A stretch of 64,000 nucleotides of DNA from assembly GCF_000709345.1 (NCBI RefSeq), contig NZ_KL448323.1:4068658-4132657 (forward strand), read 5' to 3'. The position numbers and the translations under genes were made by a program. Below the pieces are notes generated by a model. It made no database searches. It saw nothing but the letters and a program-made list of their open reading frames with translations, and had not been told where the DNA came from. Source of the stretch: Polaromonas glacialis (lineage in GTDB: Bacteria; Pseudomonadota; Gammaproteobacteria; Burkholderiales; Burkholderiaceae_C). This document shows, piece by piece, positions 17,676 through 26,213 of this stretch (position 1 is its first letter; each line of letters opens with the position of its first letter).

Positions 17676-18121
17676 TCCCAGCTGCCAATATCCGCATTCT
17701 TGCCCTCGCCCCCTGGTTGCCCGTCGGCACCAAAGGACATCACGTCGATTTCGCCCTTGATGCCAGGATTCAGGTATTGGTAGGGACGGCCCCAAGGGTC
17801 GTTAGGCAGCTTGTCCACGTAGGATTTCCAGTTGGAGGGAATCGGCCCGGTGGTCGGCTTGGCCACCAGCGACTGCAATCCCTGCTCGGCGGCGGGGTAG
17901 CGCTGGTTGTCCAGGCGGTACAGCTTGAGTGCCTGCATCAGGTTGTTGACGTCGGTTTTGGCGGCCGTGGCGCGTGCATCGTCCGCGCGGTCCAGTACGT
18001 TGGGCACGACCAACGCGGCCAGCACGCCAATGATCACCAGCACCACCATCAGTTCGATCAGGGTGAAACCTGCGGACAGGCGCCGCCGGATGGAGGGAAA
18101 AAATTTTGTGTGTGTAGTCAT
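17672..18121 (-). CDS. gspG: Major pseudopilin GspG
   Basis: A 149-residue major pseudopilin. Prepilin site G18/F19-T-L-I-E23 and helix LMVVLVIIGVLAALVVPNVL; the C-terminal part carries the typical GspG features (NQRYPAAEQGLQSLV, DPWGRPYQYLNPG). It polymerises into the pseudopilus. It is the first gene of the minus-strand operon and begins only 26 bases from the divergent gspC start, so its promoter must overlap gspC. Confidence 0.96.
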   Translation of the reverse strand: MTTHTKFFPSIRRRLSAGFTLIELMVVLVIIGVLAALVVPNVLDRADDARATAAKTDVNNLMQALKLYRLDNQRYPAAEQGLQSLVAKPTTGPIPSNWKSYVDKLPNDPWGRPYQYLNPGIKGEIDVMSFGADGQPGGEGKNADIGSWD

Positions 18122-18147
18122 ATAGTCGCTTCAATGATAATCCTGCC

Positions 18148-18600
18148 ATGCAGACAGACGCCTATCGCCTATGGTCCACCAGAATTGTGACATTTGCCCT
18201 CTCCGCGCTGGCCGCTGCCAGCGTGGTGTACTGGGGTCTGAAGGTCTGGGGTTTGTCCACGCCGGCCGCGCCTTCCTCCGCGCTGGTTGAGCCCATGTCC
18301 GCTGTCAGTTCACAGGCCATTGCCCGGGCGCTCGGCGGCGGGATGGCTGCGGTTGCCACGGCGTCAACCGCAGCGCCCGCAGCCAGCCGCTATGACCTGA
18401 TTGGCGTGGTGGCAGGACGAATTCGTGCCGGTGCCGCGCTGATTTCGGTCGATGGTCAGGACGCCAAACCGGTCCGCGTAGGTAACCTGGTTGACAACGA
18501 GATGGTGCTGGAATCGGTCAACGGCCGGCAGGCGGTATTGTCCTCGAGCACAGGGACTGCGGCAAAACTGACGCTGGAGATGCCCAAGCTGACGCAATAA
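18148..18600 (+). CDS. gspC: Type II secretion protein GspC, short form
   Basis: A 150-residue protein with one N-terminal membrane span (TFALSALAAASVVYWGLKVW), an Ala/Pro/Ser linker and a homology-region domain (about 85-150: YDLIGVVAGRIRAGAALISV). This domain contacts N0 of GspD and links the inner platform to the secretin. Classical GspC continues into a PDZ or coiled-coil domain; this one stops after the HR domain. It is transcribed away from the other gsp genes. Confidence 0.88.
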   Translation: MQTDAYRLWSTRIVTFALSALAAASVVYWGLKVWGLSTPAAPSSALVEPMSAVSSQAIARALGGGMAAVATASTAAPAASRYDLIGVVAGRIRAGAALISVDGQDAKPVRVGNLVDNEMVLESVNGRQAVLSSSTGTAAKLTLEMPKLTQ

Positions 18601-18815
18601 TGCTGCTGTTTCCATAGCATGCGGCGCATGATTCACGCGCCCTTCAGGGTCATTAGCGTCGAAACGGTTCAGGCCTCAGCCGGTAGTCACTGTTTTGTTG
18701 CGTTATTGGTTATTTTGTGAATGATTGCAACACCGGGACACTGTCGCCGATCCTCTGGGTTTACACCTTGTAGTCATTAAGCGATGATTCTTTCTTTGAT
18801 CCCGTATTGAACACC

Positions 18816-20552
18816 ATGTCCGTTACCGAGACCGCGCTAAAAAATCCCGCCTCCACGGCATTGCCCGGACTTGGCAGAGCGTTGGTGTCGGCCGGCAAGC
18901 TGGGCCAAAAGGCAGCCGAGGACATTTTCCTGAAGGCGCAGGGCAGCCGAAACAGTTTCATCGCCGAGCTGACAGGCTCAGGAGCGGTCTCGGCGTTCGA
19001 TCTGGCGCACATCATGTCAACGTCCTTTGCCGCACCGCTGGTGGACATGGACGCCGTCGACATGCAGCGCTTGCCCAAGGATTTGCTCGATGCAAAAATC
19101 TGCCTGGCCTGCCGCGTCGTGGTGCTGGGCAAGCGCAACAACCGGCTCATCATTGCAACCGCTGATCCGTCCGACCAGGGCGCGGCGGAAAAAATCAAGT
19201 TCTCCACCCAGCTGGGCGTGGACTGGATCATTGCGGAATACGACAAGCTGTCCCGGCTGGTCGATGCTTCTGGCGCCACGGCGTCAGAGGCCCTTGAAAA
19301 CATCGTCGGCGAGGATTTCGAGTTTGACGAGGATATGTCGCAGACTGCGGCTGTGCAGGAAAATGAAGCGAGCGTATCGGAGGTTGAAGACGCGCCGGTT
19401 GTCAAATTCCTGCACAAAATGCTGGTTGACGCCTTCAACATGCGCGCGTCCGACCTGCACTTCGAGCCTTTCGAGCATTCCTACCGAGTTCGATTTCGCG
19501 TGGACGGCGAACTGCGTGAAATTTCTTCACCGCCCGTGGCCATCAAGGAAAAGCTGGCCGCGCGCATCAAGGTGATTTCCAAGCTGGACATTTCCGAGAA
19601 ACGGGTGCCGCAGGACGGCAAGATGAAGCTCAAGATCGGCCCCGACCGGGTGATCGATTTCCGGGTCAGCACCTTGCCGACCATGTTCGGTGAAAAAATC
19701 GTCATCCGTATCCTGGACCCGAGCAGCGCCAAACTGGGCATTGACGCGCTGGGCTACGAGCCGGTCGAAAAAGAGCGCCTGCTCGAAGCCATCAAGCGGC
19801 CCTATGGCATGGTGCTGGTGACCGGGCCGACAGGTTCGGGTAAAACCGTCTCGCTCTATACCTGCCTGAACATTTTGAACACCGCCGGCGTGAACATTTC
19901 CACGGCTGAGGACCCGGCTGAAATCACCTTGCCCGGGGTGAACCAGGTCAGCATGAACGAGAAGGCCGGAATGACCTTTCCGGTTGCGCTCAAAGCCTTC
20001 CTGCGCCAGGATCCGGACATCATCATGGTCGGCGAAATCCGCGATGTTGAAACCGCCGACATCGCCATCAAGGCCGCGCAGACCGGCCACCTGGTACTGT
20101 CCACGCTGCACACCAACGACGCGCCCACGACCCTCACACGCATGCGCAACATGGGCATTGCGCCCTTCAACATCGCGTCGAGCGTGATCCTTATCACGGC
20201 GCAGCGGCTGGCGCGGCGCCTGTGCCCGCACTGCAAGACGGCCATCGAGATTCCGCGCGAGGCCATGCTGGAGGCCGGCTTCAAGGACGATGAACTCGAT
20301 GGTTCATGGAAGCCTTTTCATCCGGTGGGTTGCGCCAAGTGCAACAACGGCTACAAGGGCCGGCTGGGCATCTACCAGGTCATGCCCATTTCCGAGGAAA
20401 TCCAGCGCATCGTCCTGCGTGACGGCAGCGCCATGGAAATTGCGGCCCAGGCCGAAGCCGAAGGCGTGCGAAGCCTGCGCCAGTCTGGTTTGTACAAAGT
20501 TAGACTGGGAATGACCTCGATGGAAGAAGTGTTGGGTTGCACCAATGCCTAG
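18816..20552 (+). CDS. pilB: Type IV pilus extension ATPase PilB
   Basis: About 578 residues. The N-terminal MshEN-type domain (about 15-150) is followed by the motor domain with Walker A GPTGSGKTVSLY, Walker B DPDIIMVGEIRD, the His box TGHLVLSTLHTND, and a zinc tetracysteine CPHCKTAIE...CAKCNNGYKGR. It drives pilin polymerisation. The start is ATG 18816; an in-frame TTG at 18807 is possible but unneeded. It is followed by pilC and pilD, the standard order. No pilA is adjacent. Confidence 0.96.
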   Translation: MSVTETALKNPASTALPGLGRALVSAGKLGQKAAEDIFLKAQGSRNSFIAELTGSGAVSAFDLAHIMSTSFAAPLVDMDAVDMQRLPKDLLDAKICLACRVVVLGKRNNRLIIATADPSDQGAAEKIKFSTQLGVDWIIAEYDKLSRLVDASGATASEALENIVGEDFEFDEDMSQTAAVQENEASVSEVEDAPVVKFLHKMLVDAFNMRASDLHFEPFEHSYRVRFRVDGELREISSPPVAIKEKLAARIKVISKLDISEKRVPQDGKMKLKIGPDRVIDFRVSTLPTMFGEKIVIRILDPSSAKLGIDALGYEPVEKERLLEAIKRPYGMVLVTGPTGSGKTVSLYTCLNILNTAGVNISTAEDPAEITLPGVNQVSMNEKAGMTFPVALKAFLRQDPDIIMVGEIRDVETADIAIKAAQTGHLVLSTLHTNDAPTTLTRMRNMGIAPFNIASSVILITAQRLARRLCPHCKTAIEIPREAMLEAGFKDDELDGSWKPFHPVGCAKCNNGYKGRLGIYQVMPISEEIQRIVLRDGSAMEIAAQAEAEGVRSLRQSGLYKVRLGMTSMEEVLGCTNA

Positions 20553-20637
20553 CCTGGCGCGTCGCCACGGCAGGACAAATGGCATCCGGCAGCAGACACA
20601 AGACGGCTTAACACTGTCCACACAACGATAAGGCTTT

Positions 20638-21855
20638 ATGGCAACCGCATTGTCCAAAAATATCAAGGAATTTGTCTTCGAGTGGGAAGGCAAGGACCGA
20701 GGCGGCAAACAGGTTCGCGGCGAGGTTCGTGCGTCCGGAGAAAACCAGGTCAAGGTGTCGCTGCGCCGTCAAGGGGTGATGGCGACGAAGATCAAAAAGC
20801 GCCGCATGCGTTCGGGCAAGTCCATCAAGCCGCGTGACATTGCCATCTTCACCCGCCAGCTTGCCACCATGATGAAGGCCGGCGTGCCGCTGCTGCAGTC
20901 ATTCGACATCGTCGGCCGTGGCAATCCCAACGCCAGCGTGACCAAGCTGCTGAACGATGTGCGCACCGATGTTGAAACGGGAACGTCGCTCAGCGGTGCT
21001 TTCCGCAAGTACCCGATGTACTTCAATGCGCTGTACTGCAACCTCGTCGAAGCCGGCGAGGCCGCCGGTATTCTGGAGTCGCTGCTGGACCGCTTGGCGA
21101 TTTACATGGAGAAAACCGAGGCCATCAAGTCGAAGATCAAATCGGCGCTGATGTATCCGGCTTCCGTGGTGGTGGTGGCTTTCGTGGTGGTCGCCGTGAT
21201 CATGATTTTCGTGATACCTGCGTTCAAGGAGGTGTTTTCATCCTTTGGTGCCGATTTGCCTGCGCCCACGCTGATCGTGATGGCCATCAGCGAGTTTTTC
21301 GTCGCTTACTGGTGGCTGATTTTTGGCGGTGTCGGCGGCGGTATCTATTTCTTCCTCCAGGCCTGGAAGCGTAGCGAGAAAATGCAGAAGGTCATGGACC
21401 GGCTGCTGCTGAAAATGCCGGTGTTCGGCACCTTGATCGAAAAATCCGTCATTGCCCGCTGGACCCGTACCTTGTCCACCATGTTCGCGGCCGGCGTGCC
21501 GCTGGTCGAAGCGCTGGATTCGGTCGGCGGCGCATCGGGCAACTCGCTTTACGCTGACGCCACCGAGAAAATCCAGCAGGAAGTCTCGACCGGCACCAGC
21601 CTGACCGCCGCCATGGGAAATGCCAACCTGTTTCCCACCATGGTGCTGCAGATGTGCGCCATTGGCGAGGAATCGGGCTCGGTGGACCACATGCTGGGCA
21701 AGGCAGCCGATTTCTACGAAGCCGAAGTCGATGAAATGGTCGCCGGCCTGTCCAGCCTGATGGAGCCCATCATCATCGTGTTCCTGGGTACCTTGATTGG
21801 CGGGATCGTGGTGTCGATGTACCTGCCGATCTTCAAGCTCGGCCAAGTCGTTTGA
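20638..21855 (+). CDS. pilC: Type IV pilus platform protein PilC
   Basis: A 405-residue polytopic inner-membrane protein paralogous to GspF. It starts MATALSKNIKEFVFEWEGKD. Two T2SSF domains (about 75-195 and 275-400) contain FTRQLATMMKAGVPLLQSF and WTRTLSTMFAAGVPLVEALD, the paired family signature. It interacts with PilB during pilus assembly. The stop overlaps the pilD start by one base (TGATG). Confidence 0.96.
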   Translation: MATALSKNIKEFVFEWEGKDRGGKQVRGEVRASGENQVKVSLRRQGVMATKIKKRRMRSGKSIKPRDIAIFTRQLATMMKAGVPLLQSFDIVGRGNPNASVTKLLNDVRTDVETGTSLSGAFRKYPMYFNALYCNLVEAGEAAGILESLLDRLAIYMEKTEAIKSKIKSALMYPASVVVVAFVVVAVIMIFVIPAFKEVFSSFGADLPAPTLIVMAISEFFVAYWWLIFGGVGGGIYFFLQAWKRSEKMQKVMDRLLLKMPVFGTLIEKSVIARWTRTLSTMFAAGVPLVEALDSVGGASGNSLYADATEKIQQEVSTGTSLTAAMGNANLFPTMVLQMCAIGEESGSVDHMLGKAADFYEAEVDEMVAGLSSLMEPIIIVFLGTLIGGIVVSMYLPIFKLGQVV

Positions 21856-22715
21856 TGCTGCTGTTGCCAGCAGACATGGGTCCCGGATTGGTCGCTGCGC
21901 TTGCCGCAATCCTGGGCCTGCTCATCGGCAGCTTTCTCAATGTCGTCATCTACCGGGTTCCGAAGATGATGGAGCGCCAGTGGGCTGCCGAATGTGCCAA
22001 TTTGAACGGCGCGCCAGCGCAGCCAGCAGAACAGTTCAATCTGCTGACGCCTCGTTCACGCTGCTCCAGTTGCGGCCATTTGATCCGATGGTATGAAAAC
22101 ATTCCGGTGCTCAGCTATGTTTTCCTGCGGGGCAAGTGCTCGGCTTGCAGCGCGCCTTACGGGATTCGCTATCCGCTGGTCGAGGCCGTCACAGGCGCTC
22201 TGTTTTTCTTTTGCGCCTGGCGCTGGGGCTGGACGATGACGGCACTGGCCTGGTGCGGCTTTTCTGCCGCGCTGCTGGCGCTGGCGGTGATCGACTGGGA
22301 CACCACCCTGCTGCCCGACGACATGACCTTGCCCCTGCTGTGGGCGGGGCTGATCGCGGCAGCGCTGCAGTGGAACCCGGCGGTCGATCTGTCATCGGCC
22401 CTGTGGGGGGCGGTGGCCGGCTATCTTTCATTGTGGAGTGTGTACTGGGCCTTCAAGCTGGCCACCGGCAAGGAGGGCATGGGCTACGGCGACTTCAAGC
22501 TGTTTGCCGCGCTTGGGGCGTGGTTTGGCTGGACAGCGCTGGTGCCCATGATCCTGATGGCTTCGGTGATTGGCGCGGCGGTCGGCATCGCGATGAAGTT
22601 CTCGAGCGGCCTGCGCGAGGGCGGCTACGTGCCTTTCGGCCCTTTTCTGGCCGGCGCAGGCTTCACCGCGATGATTTTCGGCCCCCAGTCGATTCTTCGG
22701 TTCATTGGTTTGTAA
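21855..22715 (+). CDS. pilD: Prepilin peptidase / N-methyltransferase PilD
   Basis: About 286 residues, polytopic. The methyltransferase-associated zinc ribbon is visible as CSSCGH...CSACSAPYG, and the two catalytic aspartates of the GXGD-type protease as VIDWDTTLLPDD and MGYGDFKLFAALG. It cleaves and N-methylates type IV prepilins. Because no gspO is seen with the gsp operon 4 kb away, it very likely also processes GspG-K. The start at 21855 overlaps pilC by one base. Confidence 0.95.
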   Translation: MLLLPADMGPGLVAALAAILGLLIGSFLNVVIYRVPKMMERQWAAECANLNGAPAQPAEQFNLLTPRSRCSSCGHLIRWYENIPVLSYVFLRGKCSACSAPYGIRYPLVEAVTGALFFFCAWRWGWTMTALAWCGFSAALLALAVIDWDTTLLPDDMTLPLLWAGLIAAALQWNPAVDLSSALWGAVAGYLSLWSVYWAFKLATGKEGMGYGDFKLFAALGAWFGWTALVPMILMASVIGAAVGIAMKFSSGLREGGYVPFGPFLAGAGFTAMIFGPQSILRFIGL

Positions 22716-22718
22716 ACC

Positions 22719-23330
22719 ATGAGTCCGCCGGCCCAGCGTATCGGCCTGACAGGCGGCATCGGCAGCGGCAAAAGCACCGTGGCGCGCGTTCTGGTGTCGT
22801 GCGGCGCCGCGCTGATCGATGCCGATGCGATTTCCCGGCAGCTGACAGCGCCCGGAGGCGCCGCCATCCCTGAGCTGGCGAAGCAGTTCGGGCCGCAGTT
22901 CATCACGGCAGAAGGCGCGATGGACCGTGACCGGATGCGCCAGCTTGCTTTCAGCGACCCCGCCATCAAAGGGCAGCTCGAAGCCATCATTCACCCCCTG
23001 GTCAGCCTTGAATCCACCCGCCAGGCCGGCGCGGCCTTGCAAGCCGGCCGCGCCTGCATGGTGTTCGACATCCCCTTGCTGGTGGAGTCCGGGCGCTGGC
23101 GCCAGCAGCTCGACCGGGTGCTGGTGGTGGACTGCACGGAAGAAACGCAAATTGCCCGTGTCATGGCCAGGAACGCCTTGCCGCGTGAAATGGTCGTGAA
23201 AATCATCGCCGGCCAGGCCAGCCGCGCGCAACGGCTGGCGGCGGCTGATGCCTGCATTTGTAACGAGGGTTTGTCGCTGCAGGCGCTGGAGCGGCAAGTG
23301 CGTGAGCTGGCGCGCAGCTTCGGGCTATGA
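22719..23330 (+). CDS. coaE: Dephospho-CoA kinase
   Basis: A 203-residue cytoplasmic P-loop kinase for the last step of coenzyme A synthesis, phosphorylation of dephospho-CoA. The P-loop is GLTGGIGSGKSTVARVL near residues 8-24; the family motif DADAISRQLTAPGGAA and the lid VMARNALPREM are clear. It starts three bases after pilD. The pilD-coaE-zapD-yacG order is common in beta- and gammaproteobacteria. Confidence 0.95.
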   Translation: MSPPAQRIGLTGGIGSGKSTVARVLVSCGAALIDADAISRQLTAPGGAAIPELAKQFGPQFITAEGAMDRDRMRQLAFSDPAIKGQLEAIIHPLVSLESTRQAGAALQAGRACMVFDIPLLVESGRWRQQLDRVLVVDCTEETQIARVMARNALPREMVVKIIAGQASRAQRLAAADACICNEGLSLQALERQVRELARSFGL

Positions 23331-23367
23331 TGACCAAACATCTACTGAAGCCAGGAAAACCAGTTCC

Positions 23368-24123
23368 GTGATTCTTTACGAGCATCCCTTCAACGAACGC
23401 ATACGCACCTACCTGCGGCTTGAGCACCTGTTCTTGCGCCTGGCCGAACTGGTGAAACGGGACAGCCCGATTGACCACCACCACGCGCTGGTGACCATTT
23501 TTGAAATCATGGATGTCGGTGCGCGGGCGGACCTGAAAACCGATGTGCTCAAGGATATTGAAAAGCACAAGCACGTGCTCAATGGCTACCGTGGCAACCC
23601 GGTCATCTCCGAGCGCGTGCTGGACGACATCACTGCCGAGCTTGATGCCTGTTTTTCCAGCATGAATGAACTTTCAGGCAAGGTTGGCCAGTCACTGACC
23701 GAAAACGACTGGCTGATGAGCATCCGCAGCCGTGTCGGCATTCCCGGCGGCACCTGCGAATTCGACCTGCCGGCCTATCATGCCTGGCAGCACCTCGGCG
23801 CCAACGTTCGCCAGCACGACCTGCAGCGCTGGGTGGTGCCGCTGGTTCCGCTGGCCGAGTCGCTGAACCTGCTGCTCAGGCTGGTGCGCGATTCGGGCGC
23901 GCCGCAAAAGGTGATTGCGCCCGCCGGCCAGTACCAGCAAATGCTGCCCCAGGGGCGGACTTACCAGTTGCTGCGGCTGCAACTGCGTTCAGGCGTGGCC
24001 GTGATTCCCGAAATCAGCTGCAACCGCCTGATGGTGTCGGTGCGTTTCATGACCCATGACAACGACGGCCGCCAGCAGGCCAGCAGCGAGGAAACCGTGT
24101 TTGACCTGACCCTGTGTACCTGA
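23368..24123 (+). CDS. zapD: Cell division protein ZapD
   Basis: A 251-residue protein starting V/M-ILYEHPFNERIRTYLRLEH, the ZapD (YacF, DUF1342) signature. ZapD bundles FtsZ filaments at mid-cell. The N-terminal helical domain and the C-terminal beta-rich domain (YQLLRLQLRSGVAVIPEISC) are both present. I use the GTG at 23368; the open frame reaches back into coaE but that part is not family-like. Confidence 0.93.
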   Translation: MILYEHPFNERIRTYLRLEHLFLRLAELVKRDSPIDHHHALVTIFEIMDVGARADLKTDVLKDIEKHKHVLNGYRGNPVISERVLDDITAELDACFSSMNELSGKVGQSLTENDWLMSIRSRVGIPGGTCEFDLPAYHAWQHLGANVRQHDLQRWVVPLVPLAESLNLLLRLVRDSGAPQKVIAPAGQYQQMLPQGRTYQLLRLQLRSGVAVIPEISCNRLMVSVRFMTHDNDGRQQASSEETVFDLTLCT

Positions 24124-24180
24124 GCCAGGCCAGGCCGAACCCGCATTGCGTTTTTCATCACCCCGAACTTCCTTCTCCCC

Positions 24181-24387
24181 ATGAAAAAAGACCCTACACC
24201 TGTGCGGCAGGTGGTGTGCCCTGGCTGCGGCGGTCCCAGTGTTTATGCGCCCAGCAATCCTTTTCGTCCCTTTTGCAGCGAACGCTGCAAAAACATCGAC
24301 ATGGGTGCCTGGGCGAGCGAAGATTTCCGCCTGCCTGCCGACACACCGCCCGATGACCAGCCCTATGGTGATCCGAAACTGCATTGA
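24181..24387 (+). CDS. yacG: DNA gyrase inhibitor / zinc-ribbon protein YacG
   Basis: A 68-residue protein with a treble-clef zinc site made of CPGCGG and CSERCKNID and an acidic tail (ASEDFRLPADTPPDDQ), matching YacG. In E. coli YacG binds GyrB and inhibits DNA binding. It follows zapD as usual. Confidence 0.93.
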   Translation: MKKDPTPVRQVVCPGCGGPSVYAPSNPFRPFCSERCKNIDMGAWASEDFRLPADTPPDDQPYGDPKLH

Positions 24388-24459
24388 GGCTTGTTCGTGC
24401 CATGCAAGGCGGCCAGTACGGGTGTTGCGACGTAAGCAGGTAGAAACAGGAAGATAAAA

Positions 24460-24723
24460 ATGAAAAATATCGTGCTCAAGCCATTCTGGACCGCCATGCT
24501 CCTGGCCGCCGTGCTGATCGGCAGCGTACACGCCGGGGCAGCCTCTGCCGCTTCCGGCGACAAGCCGGCAGCGTCGGCCAAGAAAAAGACCAAAACAGGC
24601 GCCAGCGGCCAGGTGCGGTTCCTGCCGGGCTCCGCCGAAACGGCCAAGGAACGAAGCAGCCGCCTCAAGCGTGAATGCCAGGGGCAGGTCAATGCCGGCG
24701 CCTGCGCAGGCTATACGCGCTGA
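24460..24723 (+). CDS. Small exported basic protein
   Basis: An 87-residue protein with a signal peptide (residues 1 to about 26; LLAAVLIGSVHAGAASA) and a Lys-rich mature part ending RECQGQVNAGACAGYTR, with two Cys that could pair. A good ribosome binding site (AGGAAG) precedes it. I do not recognise a characterised family. It ends just before the grxD terminator hairpin. Confidence 0.6.
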   Translation: MKNIVLKPFWTAMLLAAVLIGSVHAGAASAASGDKPAASAKKKTKTGASGQVRFLPGSAETAKERSSRLKRECQGQVNAGACAGYTR

Positions 24724-24736
24724 AGCAGAAACGAAA

Positions 24737-24757
24737 AACGCCCGCGACGCGGGCGTT
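24737..24757 (-). terminator. Terminator between the small exported gene and grxD
   Basis: AACGCCCGCG/ACGCGGGCGTT is a near-perfect hairpin; on the minus strand it is followed by a TTTTTCGTTT run, so it mainly terminates grxD. Confidence 0.8.
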
Positions 24758-24778
24758 GCAGGCTCGGGTGGCTTGGCT

Positions 24779-25108
24779 TCAGTCCTTGGGCGCGCCCAGC
24801 ATTTCCTGAAGTTCACCGTTCTGGTACATCTCCATCATGATGTCGGAGCCGCCCACGAACTCGCCCTTGACATACAACTGGGGAATGGTCGGCCAGTTGC
24901 TGTAGGTCTTGATGCCATTGCGGATGCCCTCGTCTTCCAGCACATTGACCGTGGCCGGCTTGGTCACGCCGCAGGCCTTGAGCACCTGGATCGCACGTCC
25001 GGAAAAACCGCACATCGGAAACTGGGCCGTGCCCTTCATGAAAAGCACCACGTCGCTGGATTTGACAATTTCGTCAATGCGTTGCTGGGTCGGGTCGGTT
25101 TGGCTCAT
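24779..25108 (-). CDS. grxD: Monothiol glutaredoxin Grx4
   Basis: A 109-residue monothiol glutaredoxin. The active site is CGFS in FPMCGFSGRAIQVLKACG; NWPTIPQLYVKGEFVGGSDI provides the glutathione-binding residues. Grx4 binds and transfers [2Fe-2S] clusters, often with BolA. It starts MSQTDPTQQRIDEIV after a good ribosome binding site (AAGGA). The open frame further upstream is not glutaredoxin. Confidence 0.95.
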   Translation of the reverse strand: MSQTDPTQQRIDEIVKSSDVVLFMKGTAQFPMCGFSGRAIQVLKACGVTKPATVNVLEDEGIRNGIKTYSNWPTIPQLYVKGEFVGGSDIMMEMYQNGELQEMLGAPKD

Positions 25109-25265
25109 GGTGAAATCCTTGTGATGAAACAGCCCTTGCCGGGCTTTGAAAATGGTTAACCGGCAGCAAGGCCGGACTGTGGAATACATGGAATCAGAAT
25201 GCAGCAATTCCAGAGACTGATTATCGCTGTCTGCTTGAAGCTGCGTGCGTGGCGGGAATTGCCGG

Positions 25266-26117
25266 TCATGGTGTCCATTGCCCGCCCGAGCAGCGCTCAA
25301 TCCCGGCCAGGTCAAGGCGGCTTTGAACCTGCGCAAACCCTTGCCGGGCCAGCAGCCCGCGAACCCGTTCGGCCTGGTCATAACCATGCTCCAGCAGCAG
25401 CCAGCCACCGTTCTGCAGGCAAGCAGGCGCCTGTTCAATGATTTGCCGGATGTCGTCCAGCCCGTCAGCACCGGCTGCCAGCGCCTGCAGGGGTTCATGC
25501 CCAAGCGCCGCCAGATGCGTGTCAGCGCTGGCAATATAGGGCGGATTGCTGGCGATCAGGTTAAAACGCCCGCTGACCTGCGCAAGCCAGTGGCTTTCCA
25601 TGAATTCCACGCGCAAGCCAAGGCGCCGGCAATTCTCACGCGCAACGCTCAAGGCCTCAGCGCTTGCGTCCACCGCCGTGACCTTTGCCTCGCGCCCGGC
25701 GGCCATCAGGCTGTGCGCAATGGCCAGGGCAATCGCGCCGCTGCCGGTGCCCAGGTCCATCACGCGCGGCACGGGCGGCAGTTCCGGCATTTTCAATACC
25801 TCAAGAGACCATTCGACCAGCGTTTCGGTGTCGGGGCGCGGTACCAGCACGCGCGCATCGACCTGCAGCGACAGGCCGAAAAACTCCTTGTTGCCCACGA
25901 TGTAGGCCAGCGGCTCACCGGCCGCGCGGCGCAGACTGTAAGCGTCGAATGCTTCAATTGCATCCTGCGCCAGTTCGTCGGTGTCGTGCGCCAGCAGCCA
26001 GGAGCGGTCGCTGGCGGGCCTGCCCAGCGCGTGCAGCAGCAGCAATTGGGCGTCCAGCCGGTCGAGCCCAAGGTGTCGGGCCGCTGCCAGGGCTTGCGCG
26101 CAGGTGTATGGTTTCAC
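25266..26117 (-). CDS. prmC: Release-factor glutamine methyltransferase PrmC
   Basis: A 283-residue SAM-dependent methyltransferase that N5-methylates the Gln of the GGQ motif in RF1 and RF2. Motif I is VMDLGTGSGAIALAIA and the catalytic NPPY is in LIASNPPYIASAD. It begins with a GTG codon (V/M-KPYTCAQALAAAR). It lies downstream of prfA, its substrate gene, separated by about 95 bases holding a repeat copy. Confidence 0.95.
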   Translation of the reverse strand: MKPYTCAQALAAARHLGLDRLDAQLLLLHALGRPASDRSWLLAHDTDELAQDAIEAFDAYSLRRAAGEPLAYIVGNKEFFGLSLQVDARVLVPRPDTETLVEWSLEVLKMPELPPVPRVMDLGTGSGAIALAIAHSLMAAGREAKVTAVDASAEALSVARENCRRLGLRVEFMESHWLAQVSGRFNLIASNPPYIASADTHLAALGHEPLQALAAGADGLDDIRQIIEQAPACLQNGGWLLLEHGYDQAERVRGLLARQGFAQVQSRLDLAGIERCSGGQWTP

Positions 26118-26130
26118 GGTTGGGCTTTTA

Positions 26131-26187
26131 GTTGCTATATAAATGATAGCTTCTTGCGCCCGTGGTTATTGCGCAAGGAGGCTATTT
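26131..26187 (+). repeat. Palindromic repeat copy 5
   Basis: GTTGCTATATAAATGATAGC then TTCTTGCGCCCGTGGTTATT and GCGCAAGGAGGCTATTT. The core palindrome and a TTGCGC...GCGCAA hairpin are both present. It lies between prfA and prmC. Confidence 0.85.
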
Positions 26188-26213
26188 CTCTTGAAATCAT
26201 GGGATTTTCCGGG

